A DNA stretch of 59,816 bases. It comes from Pseudomonas nicosulfuronedens (GTDB lineage: Bacteria > Pseudomonadota > Gammaproteobacteria > Pseudomonadales > Pseudomonadaceae). Where the stretch lies: NCBI RefSeq assembly GCF_005877905.1, contig NZ_SWDV01000044.1, positions 1 through 59,816 on the forward strand, in the 5' to 3' direction. Under the pieces are notes generated by a model, which made no database searches, was not told the DNA's origin, and saw only the letters and a program-made list of their open reading frames with translations. Position 1 is the first letter of the stretch; each line of letters opens with the position of its first letter. Position numbers and translations under genes: made by a program. This document shows positions 44,155 through 54,800 of the stretch, one piece after another.

Positions 44155-45477
44155 TTACAGAACGGACAGCGGGTAGTCGATGATCAGGCGGAACTCATCG
44201 ACGTTGCCTTCAGCCTGGTCGGCGTTGGCGCGGTGCCAAGCCTGACGAGCACGGAAGGACAGGTCTTTTGCCGGGCCGCTCTGGATGACGTATTTGGCTT
44301 CCAGGTTGGTCTCACGGTGTTTGCCGTCCGGACCATAGCCGTAGTTGGCGTAGGGGCTGTTCGGATCGATCTTGTCGCCGTCGATGTCCTTACCGTAGAT
44401 GTAACGGCCCATGAAGGTCAGGCCCGGAACACCGTACTCGGCCATGTTCAGGTCGTAACGGCCTTGGATGGATTTTTCACCCGGGCCGTTGAAGTCGGAG
44501 TACTGAACGGAGTTGGCGAGGAAGATCGAGTCGCCGCCAGCGTTGTTGTCGCCGATACCGATGTAGTCGAACGGAGTGTTGCCGTTCACTTTCTGGAAGG
44601 CGAGGGTCAGGGTGTGCGCGCTGATGGTGTAAGCAGCGGCCAGCGAGAAGGTGTTGTTGCTGATGTCGCCGAGTTTGGCGGAACCTTCGTCGCGGGTGTT
44701 GTAGTAGTTGAAGTCCAGGCCGAGGGACTGATTGTCAGCGATCGGCAGGGTGTAGTTCAGGTTGACGTAGTACTGGTCCCACAGGTCTTCGACCTTGGCG
44801 CCGTACAGCGAAGCGGAGAGTTGGTCGCTGATGGCGTACTTGCCGCCCACGAAGTCAGCGCTGTTGGCGGTAACGCCACCGTACTGGGACCAGATCTCAC
44901 CGTCACGGTTGGTGGTGTCCTGACCGGTACCGGAGTAGAAGTGACCGCCTTCCAGGTCCAGGCCGTCGATTTCGCTGCTCATCAGGCTGAAGCCGCTGGC
45001 GGTTTGCGGCAGCAGGCGGGTACCGCCTACAGCGAACACCGGAGCGGTGGGCTGCATGTCGCCGAATTTCAGCTCGGTCTTGGAGATGCGGATCTTGACA
45101 GCTGCGCCGGCTTTGCCGAAGTCGTCAGCCTTGTCGCCGTCATCGTGAACCGGCAGGTTGCCAGTGCTGCCGTAGCCGCTGCCACCGTCGAGTTTCAGAC
45201 CCAGGTAGCCGAAGGCGTCAACGCCGAAACCCACGGTGCCTTGGGTGAAGCCGGAGTTGTAATTGGCCCAGAAACCCTGGGTCCAGTCACGGGCGTCGGT
45301 GGCGCCGTCTTTCTTGTTGCGATTGAAGTAGTAGTTGCGAACCAGGAAGTTCAGGCTGCTGTCTTCGACAAAGCCCTTGGCGTCAGCCTGATTGCCTACG
45401 AAGGGTTCGGCCATTGCCAGTTGTGTGCTGCCTGCAGATACCGCCAGGGCGATGGCGCTCCACTTCATCACTTTCAT
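44155..45477 (-). CDS. oprD: OprD-type outer-membrane porin
   Basis: 440-aa 18-strand porin of the OprD family with signal peptide ending LAMA. Extended segments match the basic amino acid porin OprD of P. aeruginosa as I recall it: FIEDSS-type start, GFGVDAFGYLGLKLDG, KFGDMQPTAPVF, SIFLANSVQYSDFNGPGEKS and the C-terminal EFRLIIDYPLSVL ending in a hydrophobic residue. Uptake of basic amino acids and, by analogy, carbapenems is expected. ATG 45477 with AAAGGAG is chosen over 45516. Confidence 0.93.
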   Translation of the reverse strand: MKVMKWSAIALAVSAGSTQLAMAEPFVGNQADAKGFVEDSSLNFLVRNYYFNRNKKDGATDARDWTQGFWANYNSGFTQGTVGFGVDAFGYLGLKLDGGSGYGSTGNLPVHDDGDKADDFGKAGAAVKIRISKTELKFGDMQPTAPVFAVGGTRLLPQTASGFSLMSSEIDGLDLEGGHFYSGTGQDTTNRDGEIWSQYGGVTANSADFVGGKYAISDQLSASLYGAKVEDLWDQYYVNLNYTLPIADNQSLGLDFNYYNTRDEGSAKLGDISNNTFSLAAAYTISAHTLTLAFQKVNGNTPFDYIGIGDNNAGGDSIFLANSVQYSDFNGPGEKSIQGRYDLNMAEYGVPGLTFMGRYIYGKDIDGDKIDPNSPYANYGYGPDGKHRETNLEAKYVIQSGPAKDLSFRARQAWHRANADQAEGNVDEFRLIIDYPLSVL

Positions 45478-45557
45478 TGTGATTGCTCCTTTGGTTTTGA
45501 AATTATTTGCCATCACTAATGCCGCGGTGACGGCTCTTTCTTTTTTGTCGGCGCTAA

Positions 45558-45603
45558 CTTATAGCACGCGTGTTCAGTTGGCGATAGTTGCCCAAATGAA
45601 CAC
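45558..45603 (-). promoter_or_regulatory. oprD promoter region with 12-bp inverted repeat
   Basis: On the minus strand, arms GTGTTCATTTGG (45603-45592) and CCAACTGAACAC (45581-45570) match in 11 of 12 positions around a 10-base spacer and end seven bases before a -10-like TATAAG (45563-45558). The repeat covers the -35 region and is likely an operator. Confidence 0.6.
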
Positions 45604-45621
45604 ACAAAATCTTTACGGGAC

Positions 45622-45659
45622 TGTCGCAAAGCTGCATGACGCATGTCGCATTCAAGCAG
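45622..45659 (+). promoter_or_regulatory. Tandem TGTCGC half-sites (ArgR-like) upstream of oprD
   Basis: TGTCGC occurs at 45622-45627 and 45644-45649, 22 bases apart, about 145-170 bases upstream of the oprD start. The ArgR operator of P. aeruginosa is known as tandem TGTCGC-N8-AA half-sites; the AA positions are imperfect here (AT, AG). Confidence 0.5.
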
Positions 45660-46193
45660 TTCTCATGTTGCAAAAAGAGATTGCCCCCTGATTGCTTCAA
45701 TGATGCTTCAGTCCTTGTGGCTCTCTATTCCATTGACCACTTCTTTAGTTCTCCCGCCTCCGCGTCCACTTCTCCAAATGGGGTGGCCGTCGGTGCGCTG
45801 TCCTTGCCTCTAGCAACAACCGTGCACAAACGCCCGGAGCTGCCTTCACAGTGCTCGTCTTGCGACGTGTTGACGCATTTCACGGCTTCTGTTGAGGATT
45901 TGCAACAAGGGCGAGCGGTGATGTCGTTTTCGGGCATGCCGTAGTTGTGGCGGTTGAATCGATTTTTCGCCGCCATTTGCGTGGAATCACGTGCGAATTC
46001 CTGCACGCACCTGCTGTCGGGATATGCCCATTCGCGTCACGCCCCATGCTGGTGCGGGGGCTGGAATGTGCTGCTTCAGCGCGGGGCGTCGATCGGGCGT
46101 GTTCGCCCACGGGGCTCTCTAGTATCCTTCGCGCCCTTCGGCTCCCTCCGGGAGCTAGGCTCAAAACAAGGTTCGTCGAACAGGAGAGGTCTT
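45660..46193. other. Intergenic region between oprD control region and HIT gene
   Basis: About 530 bases with lower G+C and many T/C-rich stretches than the flanking genes. Short frames exist on both strands (for example 45725-46006, minus) but none resembles a protein family or has a good ribosome binding site. The rightmost part, 46125-46192, probably contains the HIT promoter. Confidence 0.4.
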
Positions 46194-46619
46194 ATGTTCG
46201 CCCTGGATTCCCGTCTCCAGCAGGACACTATCGTGGTGGGTGATTTCCCCCTGAGCAGTCTGCTGCTGATGAACGACTCGCAGTATCCGTGGTTCATCCT
46301 GGTCCCGCGTCGCGAAGACGTCAGTGAAATCTTCCAGCTGGACGCAGCAGACCAGCAACAGTTGTGGCGCGAGGCCACACAGTTGGCCGAAGTGCTCAAG
46401 GACACCTTCGATGCGGACAAGATGAATGTGGCCAATCTCGGCAACGTCGTCAGCCAGTTGCATATGCACGTTATCGTGCGCAAGCAGGATGACGCGGCCT
46501 GGCCGGGGCCGGTTTGGGGCAAGCACCCGGCCGTTCCTTATATAAAGGAAGAGCTGGCGCGGGTGCGTGAGAAACTGCGCATGGCGCTGGGCGATGGCTT
46601 TCGCTTCAGTCAGGAGTAA
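46194..46619 (+). CDS. HIT-domain protein
   Basis: 141-aa histidine-triad nucleotide hydrolase/transferase-like protein. The triad region reads SQLHMHVIVRK: the first His is replaced by Gln (Q88), while the nucleophile His90 and His92 remain. FILVPRRED and NVANLGNVVSQLH are typical of the group. Start at 46194 with AGGAGAGG; a longer frame upstream is unsupported. slyX follows after three bases. Confidence 0.9.
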   Translation: MFALDSRLQQDTIVVGDFPLSSLLLMNDSQYPWFILVPRREDVSEIFQLDAADQQQLWREATQLAEVLKDTFDADKMNVANLGNVVSQLHMHVIVRKQDDAAWPGPVWGKHPAVPYIKEELARVREKLRMALGDGFRFSQE

Positions 46620-46622
46620 ATG

Positions 46623-46829
46623 ATGGATCTGGAAAACCGGGTCACCGATCTGGAGAGCCGGCTGGCCTTCCAGGATGATGCGCTGCAAACCCTGAGCGAT
46701 GTGGTCTACGAGCAGGAGCGCGTGATCGAGCGCCTGCGTTTGCAGATGCAGGCGCTGCTCAAGCGTCTGGAAGACCTGCAGGGTCAGGTCGGCGTCGCAG
46801 AAGATGATGCTCCGCCGCCACATTACTGA
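46623..46829 (+). CDS. slyX: SlyX family protein
   Basis: 68-aa coiled-coil protein of the SlyX family: [23 protein letters not shown] and a C-terminal [14 protein letters not shown] heptad pattern, ending in the usual PPHY. Two ATGs occur in tandem (46620 and 46623); the second has the better spacing to AGGAG. Function unestablished. It marks the end of the conserved gene block. Confidence 0.9.
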   Translation: MDLENRVTDLESRLAFQDDALQTLSDVVYEQERVIERLRLQMQALLKRLEDLQGQVGVAEDDAPPPHY

Positions 46830-47073
46830 GTCTTGCTCCGCTGCCGCCCCCCCCCCGGCGCAACTCGGTTCCCGGTCGTCGGCCGGCGCTGGTGTCTGGA
46901 GTGTGACAATCAGGCGCACAGGCAAGCATCGTTTGTGCGCTGCATCTCTCGGAAATCGGGAAATAGCCTACAGTTCGTCGGGATAATGGCCTAAGGGCAT
47001 CATGTATCAAATATGATCCAATCCGTCTTTTGGGATGGACTGGCCGCTTGGCCAGATGACAGGGATCGTAAGG
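46830..47073. other. Junction between conserved block and TPS/CDI locus
   Basis: 244 bases. A run of eight C residues lies at 46849-46856. From 46975 the sequence becomes A/T-richer, with ATCAT...ATGAT arms near 47000-47018 and GATAAT at 46981, likely promoter sequence for the cdiB gene. No gene seen. Confidence 0.45.
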
Positions 47074-48774
47074 ATGCATGTTCTCTACCGTGGCTGGATG
47101 CCCGTCCTGGCATTCTGCTTTGCCTCGGCAAGCTTTGCCGCACCATTGCCCACGCCGGGTGACAACGACCTCCAGCGCCAGCGCCAGGAGCAGCTGCTGC
47201 GTGAGCAGCAGAAGCGCCTGGAAGAGCTTCAGCAGCTCCCTGGCAAGGCGCCCGGCGAGGAGCGTCCGACCACCGCGCCGGACACCCGTTGCTTCACCAT
47301 CCGCAGCATCAGCCTCGAAGGTGCAGAGCACCTCGATGCGCGCTCGCGCGAGGCGCTGCTGGCGCCCTATCGCGATAAATGCCTGGGGGTAAACCAGCTC
47401 AACGAGTTGCTCAAGGGCATCACCGACCACTACCTCTCGCGCGGCTTCGTCACCACCCGCGCCTACCTGCCGCAGCAGGACCTCTCCAGCGGCGAGCTGA
47501 AGATCATCGTGGTCGAGGGGCGCTTCGAGGGCTTCAACCAATCGGAACTGGCCAGCGAGCGCGAGCTGGCGATGACCTTTCCCGGCGCCACCGGCGAAGT
47601 GCTGAACCTGCGCGACCTGGAGCAACTGGTCGATCAGATCAACCGGCTTCCCTCGCGCCAGGCGCAGATGGAGCTGGTGCCGGGCCAGGAAGTGGGCGGC
47701 AGCCGCGTGCAGCTCAAGGGCGAGCGCAGCAAGCCCTGGCGCGTCTCCGCCAGCCGCGACAACAACGGCGATGCGACCTCCGGAGAGCAGCAGGCCGGCG
47801 TCGGCCTGGACTGGGACAGCCCGCTGGGCCTGGCCGACCAGTTCGGCCTGCGCTATGGCGAGGACGTGGTCAGCGACCACTGGAAGCACTCCGACAACCA
47901 GAGCCTGTGGTACAGCGTTCCCTACGGCTGGTGGACCTTCAACTACAGCTACAGCCGCAACTACTACCGTACCCGCAACGAAGACGCCGGCTTCGCCTTC
48001 AAGTACGACGGCGACAACGAGACCCACCAATTGGGCGCGGAGCGCGTGCTGCACCGGGACGATGTGAGCAAGACCGGCGTGAACTTCGGCCTCAGCCACC
48101 AGCGCACGCGCAACTACATCGACGACACCCTGCTCGACGTTTCCAGCACCCATCTCAGCGAATTCCGCCTGGGTTTCAACCACGGCCGGCGCGTCGGTAG
48201 CGCTTTCGTCAACGCCGACATCGGCTGGCAGCGCGGCATCAGCGCCTTCGGCGCGCAGGACGACGAACACGGTGCGCCCCACGGCACCCCCACTGCCCGC
48301 TACAACAAATACAGCCTGACCCTGAGCTACCTGCAGCCGTTCAAACTGTGGGACGAAGCGTTCAGCTTCGAAAGCCTCGCCACCGGTCAGCACAGCGAAG
48401 ACCTGCTCTACAGCCCGCAGCGCATCAGCCTGGGGGGCTTGAGCTCGATCCGAGGGTTCAAGGACCAGACGCTATCCGGTGACTCCGGCTACTACTGGCG
48501 CAACCAGCTGCGCTGGCGCCGCGCCGTGACCTGGGAGCCGCTGCTGCCCTGGGTGCAGGAGTACGGCGTGGCCTACGCCTACGACTTCGGCGCCATCGAG
48601 CACGGTCGATACAACACCGGCCTTTCCGGGCGCATGAGTGGCCATGGCGTGGAGTTCAGCGCGCGCGGGCAGTACGCCGCCGCCTCCGTAACCCTGGCGC
48701 GCTCGCTGGAGCGCCCCGACATCATCGAACGACGTGAGCATCCGGTTTATTTCCGGGTCGACGTCTTCTTCTGA
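47074..48774 (+). CDS. Two-partner secretion outer-membrane transporter (CdiB/ShlB/FhaC family)
   Basis: 566-aa Omp85-type TpsB protein that exports its partner across the outer membrane. A signal peptide (to about residue 23, ASFA) is followed by a Gln/Arg-rich helix (about 31-55), two POTRA domains from about residue 72 (CFTIRSISLEGAEHL, then a second one near LSSGELKIIVVEGRFEG), and the beta-barrel. The loop-6 motif appears as SIRGFKDQTLSGDSGYYWRN, and the protein ends in a barrel strand (VYFRVDVFF). Start 47074 has CAGGG nine bases upstream. The exoprotein gene starts 53 bases after its stop. Confidence 0.94.
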   Translation: MHVLYRGWMPVLAFCFASASFAAPLPTPGDNDLQRQRQEQLLREQQKRLEELQQLPGKAPGEERPTTAPDTRCFTIRSISLEGAEHLDARSREALLAPYRDKCLGVNQLNELLKGITDHYLSRGFVTTRAYLPQQDLSSGELKIIVVEGRFEGFNQSELASERELAMTFPGATGEVLNLRDLEQLVDQINRLPSRQAQMELVPGQEVGGSRVQLKGERSKPWRVSASRDNNGDATSGEQQAGVGLDWDSPLGLADQFGLRYGEDVVSDHWKHSDNQSLWYSVPYGWWTFNYSYSRNYYRTRNEDAGFAFKYDGDNETHQLGAERVLHRDDVSKTGVNFGLSHQRTRNYIDDTLLDVSSTHLSEFRLGFNHGRRVGSAFVNADIGWQRGISAFGAQDDEHGAPHGTPTARYNKYSLTLSYLQPFKLWDEAFSFESLATGQHSEDLLYSPQRISLGGLSSIRGFKDQTLSGDSGYYWRNQLRWRRAVTWEPLLPWVQEYGVAYAYDFGAIEHGRYNTGLSGRMSGHGVEFSARGQYAAASVTLARSLERPDIIERREHPVYFRVDVFF

Positions 48775-48827
48775 ACCGCTTCGCTCTTTAGCTGATTGCT
48801 ACCAGCTAGTACCTGGGAGATTCCCAC

Positions 48828-51800
48828 ATGGACGTACGCCACCCGTTGTACCAGGCCATTGCCAGTGTTCTGACCGGCATCCTGTTCCTCAACCCCATCG
48901 TCGCGGCAGCGGCCGAGTTGGCGGTGGATGCGGCAGCGGGTGGCAATACCCACCTGGGCGCGGCGGGCAATGGCGTGCCCGTGGTGAACATCGCCACGCC
49001 TAACGGCGCGGGGCTCTCCCACAACAAGTTCACCGACTACAACGTCGGGCAGAACGGCCTCATCCTCAACAACGCCACCGGCAAGACCCAGTCCACCCAA
49101 CTGGGCGGGATCATCGTCGGCAACCCCAACCTCAAGGGCGGCGCGGCCAGCAAGATCCTCAACGAAGTCACGGGCGGCAACCCGTCGCAACTGCGCGGCT
49201 ACACCGAAGTGGCCGGGCAGGCCGCCCACGTCATCGTCGCCAATCCACACGGCATCACTTGCGCCGGGTGCGGTTTCGTTAACACCCCGCGCGCCACGCT
49301 GACCACCGGCAAGCCATTGATGGATGGCGAGCGCCTGCGTGGTTATGACGTCGACGGCGGCGAGATCACCGTCGAAGGCGCCGGCCTCAACGCCAGCAAC
49401 CTCGACCAGTTCGAACTGATCACCCGCAGCGCCAAGCTCAACGCCGACCTCTACGCCAAGCAGCTCGCCATGGTGACCGGGCGCAACCAGGTCGACGCCG
49501 AGACCCTGGCCGCCACCGCCAAGGCCGACGACGGCAGCGCCAAGCCGCAACTGGCCATCGACAGCTCCGCGCTGGGCGGCATGTACGCCGGGGCGATTCG
49601 CCTGGTGGGCACCGAGCAGGGCGTGGGCGTGAAGCTGGCGGGCAACATGGCCGCCAGTGCCGGCGATATCCAGATCGACGCCAACGGCCAGTTGAGCCTG
49701 GCGCAGACCAGCGCCGCCGGCAGCTTGCGCGCCAAGGCGCAGGACATCGCCCTGAGCGGGCCGACCTACGCCGGCAACACAGTCGATCTGAACGCCAACG
49801 GCCAACTGAACAACAGCCAGAGCCTGGCCGCCGGCCAGCGCGTGGCATTGAGCGCTGCGCAGGTCAGCAACAGCGGCATCGTCGAAGCAGGGGTCAACGC
49901 GGACAACAGCCGCAACGCTCAGGGGGACGTGACCATCACCGCGCAGAACCTGCGCAACAGTGGCAGCGCGATTGCCAGCCGCAATCTCGAGGTCAATGCC
50001 AGCGGCACCCTGGACAACCAGGGCGGCGCGCTCAAGGGCGCTGATACCCGCGTGACTGCGGCTAACCTGGACAACCGCCAGGGCCGCCTGCTGGCCAACA
50101 ATCAACTGACCCTCAGCGCCGCGCGCCTGGACAACCGCAGCGGCAAGGCCGTCGCCAATCACCTACAAGTCAGCGGCGGTGCGCTGGACAACCGCCTCGG
50201 TCTTTTCTCTGCCGAGCAATCGCTGAACTTCACCCTCGACAGCCTGGACAACAGCGGCAAGGGCAACCTGGTCAGCAACGGCACCCTGCAGGCTCGCGTC
50301 CAACAGAAACTCGACAACCAGGCCGACGGCCTGCTCTCGGCCAAGGGCGCGCTCGGCGTGCAGGCCGGCAATCTGGATAACCGCGGCGGACTGGTGGTCG
50401 GCGATGCCGGCGTGACCGTCTCCGGCGCCAGCCTGAACAACAGCGCACTGGGCGTGATCAGCAGCTTGGGCGAGCTGAAACTCGACGTCGGCCAACTGGA
50501 CAACAGCCAGGGCGGCAGCCTGGACAGCGGCGCGGCTTTGAACCTGACCGCCGGCCAGGTGAACAACAATAAAGGCAGTGTCAGCGCCAAGGGCGACCTG
50601 CTCGCCAAGGCAGACAACTTCAGCCAGCAGGGCGGCGAACTGCTGGCCCAGGGTGCCCTGAACCTCGAAGCCGGTCAGCTCGACAACCGTAATGGCGGCC
50701 TGGTCGCCGCCAATAACGGCGTGACCCTCAAGGGCGGCGACCTGCTCAACCAAGGCGGGGAAATCTCCAGCCGCGCCAAGGTCGATGTGCAAGCCGCCAG
50801 CCTCGACAACGCTGCCGGCAAGGTCATCGGCGATGCCGGCCTCAACCTGCAAGTCCAGCGCCTCGCCAACCGCGCCGGCACCCTGGCCGGCCGCGACGGT
50901 CTGACCGTTACCGGGCAGAGCCTGGACAACAGCCAGGGCGGCTTGCTCAGCAGCCAGAAGAACCTCTGGCTGCAACTGTCTGGCGCGCTCGACAACAGCG
51001 GCAACGGCGCGCTGCTCAGCCAGGGTCCCCTGACCCTCAACGCCGGCAGCCTCGACAACCGTACCGGTACCGTCTCCAGCGCCGGCCTGCTGTTCTCGCG
51101 CCTCGCCGGCGCCTTGAACAACCAGGGCGGCAAGCTGCTCAGCGACGCGGCCATCGACCTCGCCGGTGCCGACCTGAACAACGCCGGTGGCGTCATCAGT
51201 GCGGCGGGCGACGTCAGTCTGCAAGGCGCCACACTGGACAACAGCCAGAAAGGCCGCATCGTCACCGACGCCGCCATTCACCTCGCCACTGCCCAGTTGG
51301 ACAACAGCCAGGGTGGCAGCCTGTCCGCTCGTGGCGTCATCGACGGTCGCGTGACCGGCCTCGACCAGCACGGCGGCGGCCAGCTGATCGGCCAGGCAGG
51401 AGTGGACCTCGACCTGCAAGGCGGTGCCCTCAACAACGCTGGCGGCCTGCTCGGCAGCCCGGGTCAGTTGGTGCTGCGCAATGTCGCCAGCCTCGACAAC
51501 CGGGGCGGGGAAATCTCCAGCGACCGCGCTTTCACCCTCACCACCGGTACGCTGCTCAACCAGGGCGGCAAGATCCTCTCCAGCGACCGCCTGACCCTCG
51601 CCACCGCCGCGCTGAACAACAGCAATGCTGGCGTGCTTTCCGGCAGCAATGGCCTGAGCGTCAACGCCGCCAGCCTCGACAACAGCCAGGGCGGCACCCT
51701 CGCCAGCCGGGGCGACCTGCTCGTACGTAGCCAGGGCGCGCTGGACAACCACGGCGACGGCGCACTGGTCGCCGGCGGCAAGCTCGATGTCGGCAGCGCC

Positions 51801-54800
51801 AGCCTGAACAACCAGGGTGGCCTGCTTTCCGCCAGCGGCAACCTGCTGCTGGCCACCGGCAGCACCGACAACCGCGACGGCCGCCTGCTTGCCCAGGGGC
51901 GTCTGGACGGCACCACGGCTGACCTGGACAACCGCGACGGCGTCATCAGCGGTGCCCAGGGTCTGGACCTGGGCAGCGGCAACGTATTCAACGGCACCAG
52001 CGCCAACGGCAAGCCCGGCGGCCTGATCACCAGCCAGGGCGCGCTGACCCTGCGTGGCGGAAAGCTCGAAGCCACCGGCGGCGGTGAAATCTCCGCCAAG
52101 GGCGACCTGCACCTGATCGTCGCCCAACTGATCCAGCAGCAAGCGGCGCTGATCGGCGAAGGCAAGGTCACCCTCGACCTGGGCACCAACGCCCAGCGCG
52201 GCGACTTCGACAACCGCGGCGGCCTGCTCAGCGCAGGTGGCCCCCTGACGATCAACGGCCTGGGCAACCTCGACAACCGTGGCGGAGAAATCTCCGCCAG
52301 CCAGGGCTTTACCCTGACCGCCAGCGGCACCCTCGACAACCGCGACCAGGGCCGCCTCATCAGCGCCGGCCAGCTCAACCTGAACGCCAACACCCTGCGC
52401 AACGCCAACCAGGGGCTGCTCTCCGGTTGGCAGGGGCTGGTGGTCAACGCCGCCAGCCTGGACAACAGCAGCGGCGGCACGCTTTCGAGCCGCGATGGCG
52501 CGCTGACCCTGACGCTCAGCGGCGCCCTCGACAACCACGATGAAGGCGCGCTGGTCAGCAAGGGCAAGCTCAGCCTCGATGCCGGCAGCCTTGATAATGC
52601 TGGCGGCATCGTCTCCACCCAGGGCGACCTCGGCCTGACCCTCACCGGCGATCTGGACAACAGCGCCGCCGGCCTGCTCAGCACCCAGGGCAGCCTGACC
52701 GGCAGCGCCAAGGCCATCAACAACGGTGGCGGCCAGATCAGCGCCGCCAGCGTCGGCTACGACGCCAAAAGTCTCGACAACAGCGGCGGTAGCCTGATCA
52801 GCCAGGGCGCCCTGCGCCTGGGCCTGCTCGGCGCACTGCTGAACAACGGCGCCGGCTCGAAAATCGCCAGCGGCGGCCCGCTCAACCTGACCCTCGGCAG
52901 CCTGCAGAACCACGGCGGCCAGCTCGCCAGCCAGGGCCTGCTCAAGGTCATCGCCGGCAGCTTCGACAACAGCGCTGGCGGCACCGTGGCCGCGCAGACC
53001 GACCTGACCCTGACCCTCACCGGCGAACTGCTCAACGGCCAGGACGGCCTCATCTTCGCCAAGACCGGCCAGCTCAGCGCCAGCGCCAGCCGCATCGACA
53101 ACAGCGCCGGCACCCTGCAAGGCCAGGGCGACACCACCCTCAAGGCCACCGGCGCCCTCGGCAACCAGGGCGGCCGTGTCATCAGCCAGAACGGCCAGCT
53201 CGACCTGCACAGCGCCAGCCTCGACAACGCCAATGGCGGCGTCCTCAACGCCGCCAACGGCGACCTCAAGCTGGTCACCGGCACCTTCAGCAACAACACC
53301 GGCACCACCCAGGCCAAGGGCCTCGACATCACCACCACGGGCGGCATCGACAACCGCGCCGGCCACCTCTCGGCGGTCAGCGGCGACAATCGCATCAGCA
53401 CCACCGACCTGAACAACCAGGGCGGCGGCCTGTATGCCGGCGGTCTGCTCTACCTGCGCGGCAATCAATTGTTCAACGACGGCGCGGCTCTCGGTCAGGG
53501 TGGCAAGATTGGCGCCGGTAGCCTCGATGCCAGTCTCACTGGCGCGCTGAACAACCAGTTCGGCCTGATCGAAAGCAGCGGCAACCTGACCCTGGGAGCT
53601 GCCAGCATCAATAACGTGCTGGGCTCTATCCGCGCACTCGGCCAGGCACCCGCCGGCCTGCTGCTCGCGGCCAGCCCGACGCAGATGAAGATCACCAGCG
53701 GCGGCCTGTTCAACAACAACCTGGGCCGTATCGAGAGCGCCACCCAGGACTTGCTTCTGCAGACCGGTTCCCTGCAGAACGGTGGCGGCAACGTGCTGCA
53801 CGTCGGCACTGGCACCTTTGGCGTCGACCTCGCCCAGGCCGGCCAGGCCGGTGGCAACTTCACCTCCAACGGCAGCCTGACCTACCAGGCCGACAACTGG
53901 ACCAACAACGCCATCATCCAGGCGCGCAACCTCAACCTGACCATCGGCCAGCTCAACCAGGGCCTCTACGGCCAACTGCTGGCCGCGCAGAGCCTGATCG
54001 GTCGTGGCGGCGACTGGACCAACAGCGGCCTGATCGCCAGCGACGGCGCCCTCGACGTCCAGCTCGGCGGGACCTACAGCGGAGCCGGCCGTGCCTCCAG
54101 CGTCGGCAGCTTCAACCTCGGCGCCAATGTCATTGACCTGACTGGCAGTCTCGCTGGCGGCCAGGGCGTCACCCTGAACGCCAATACCCTGAGCAACCGT
54201 GGCCGTATCACGGCAGGCGGCGACCTCACCGCCAGCGCCGGCACCCTCGACAACTACGGCACCCTGGGCGGCGCCGGCGACGTTCACCTGAGCGCCTGGA
54301 ACCTGCGCAATGACGGCGAGCAGAACGGCGCGTTGATCTTCAGCGGCGGCAACCTGCAGCTGCGCGCGCAGAACCTCACCAACCGCTACGCCAACATCTA
54401 TAGCCTCAGCACCCTCGATTTCGCGGCCGACGACAACGGTGGTCGCGCCGCTCGCCTGGACAACCTTTCCGCCACCCTGGAGAGCCAGGGCGACATGCGT
54501 CTGAACGTCGGTGCGCTGAATAACGAGCGCGTGGTGCTGGTGGTCAACAACGCCGGTAAATACACCGCGCAGATCATCGAAGTCAGCTGCTACAAGTACT
54601 TCAACGACGGCAACGCCGACTGCAGCGGCGGCAAGGAAAACCAGGTCTGGGAAGTCACCGAGCGTGACAAGCTCGAAGTGCTCCGGGCCAGCGCCGCGTC
54701 CTCCATCAGCGCCGGCGGCAACCTCAACCTGCTGGGCGACTCGATCAACAATGCCAGCAGCGTCATCAGCGCCGGGCAGAACCTCTTCGCCAACGTCGCC

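Noticed and set aside
45725..46006. Possible 93-aa gene on the minus strand in the oprD-HIT gap
   Set aside because: No ribosome binding site, no family resemblance, and atypical composition; left as intergenic.
46849..46856. Run of eight C residues as a phase-variation tract
   Set aside because: It lies after the slyX stop and more than 200 bases before the next gene, so slippage would not alter a reading frame; a role in promoter spacing is not supported.
48747..50162. 471-codon minus-strand frame over the TPS domain
   Set aside because: Antisense to the conserved NPHGIT/CxxC TPS domain on the plus strand, which has signal peptide, ribosome binding site and family resemblance.
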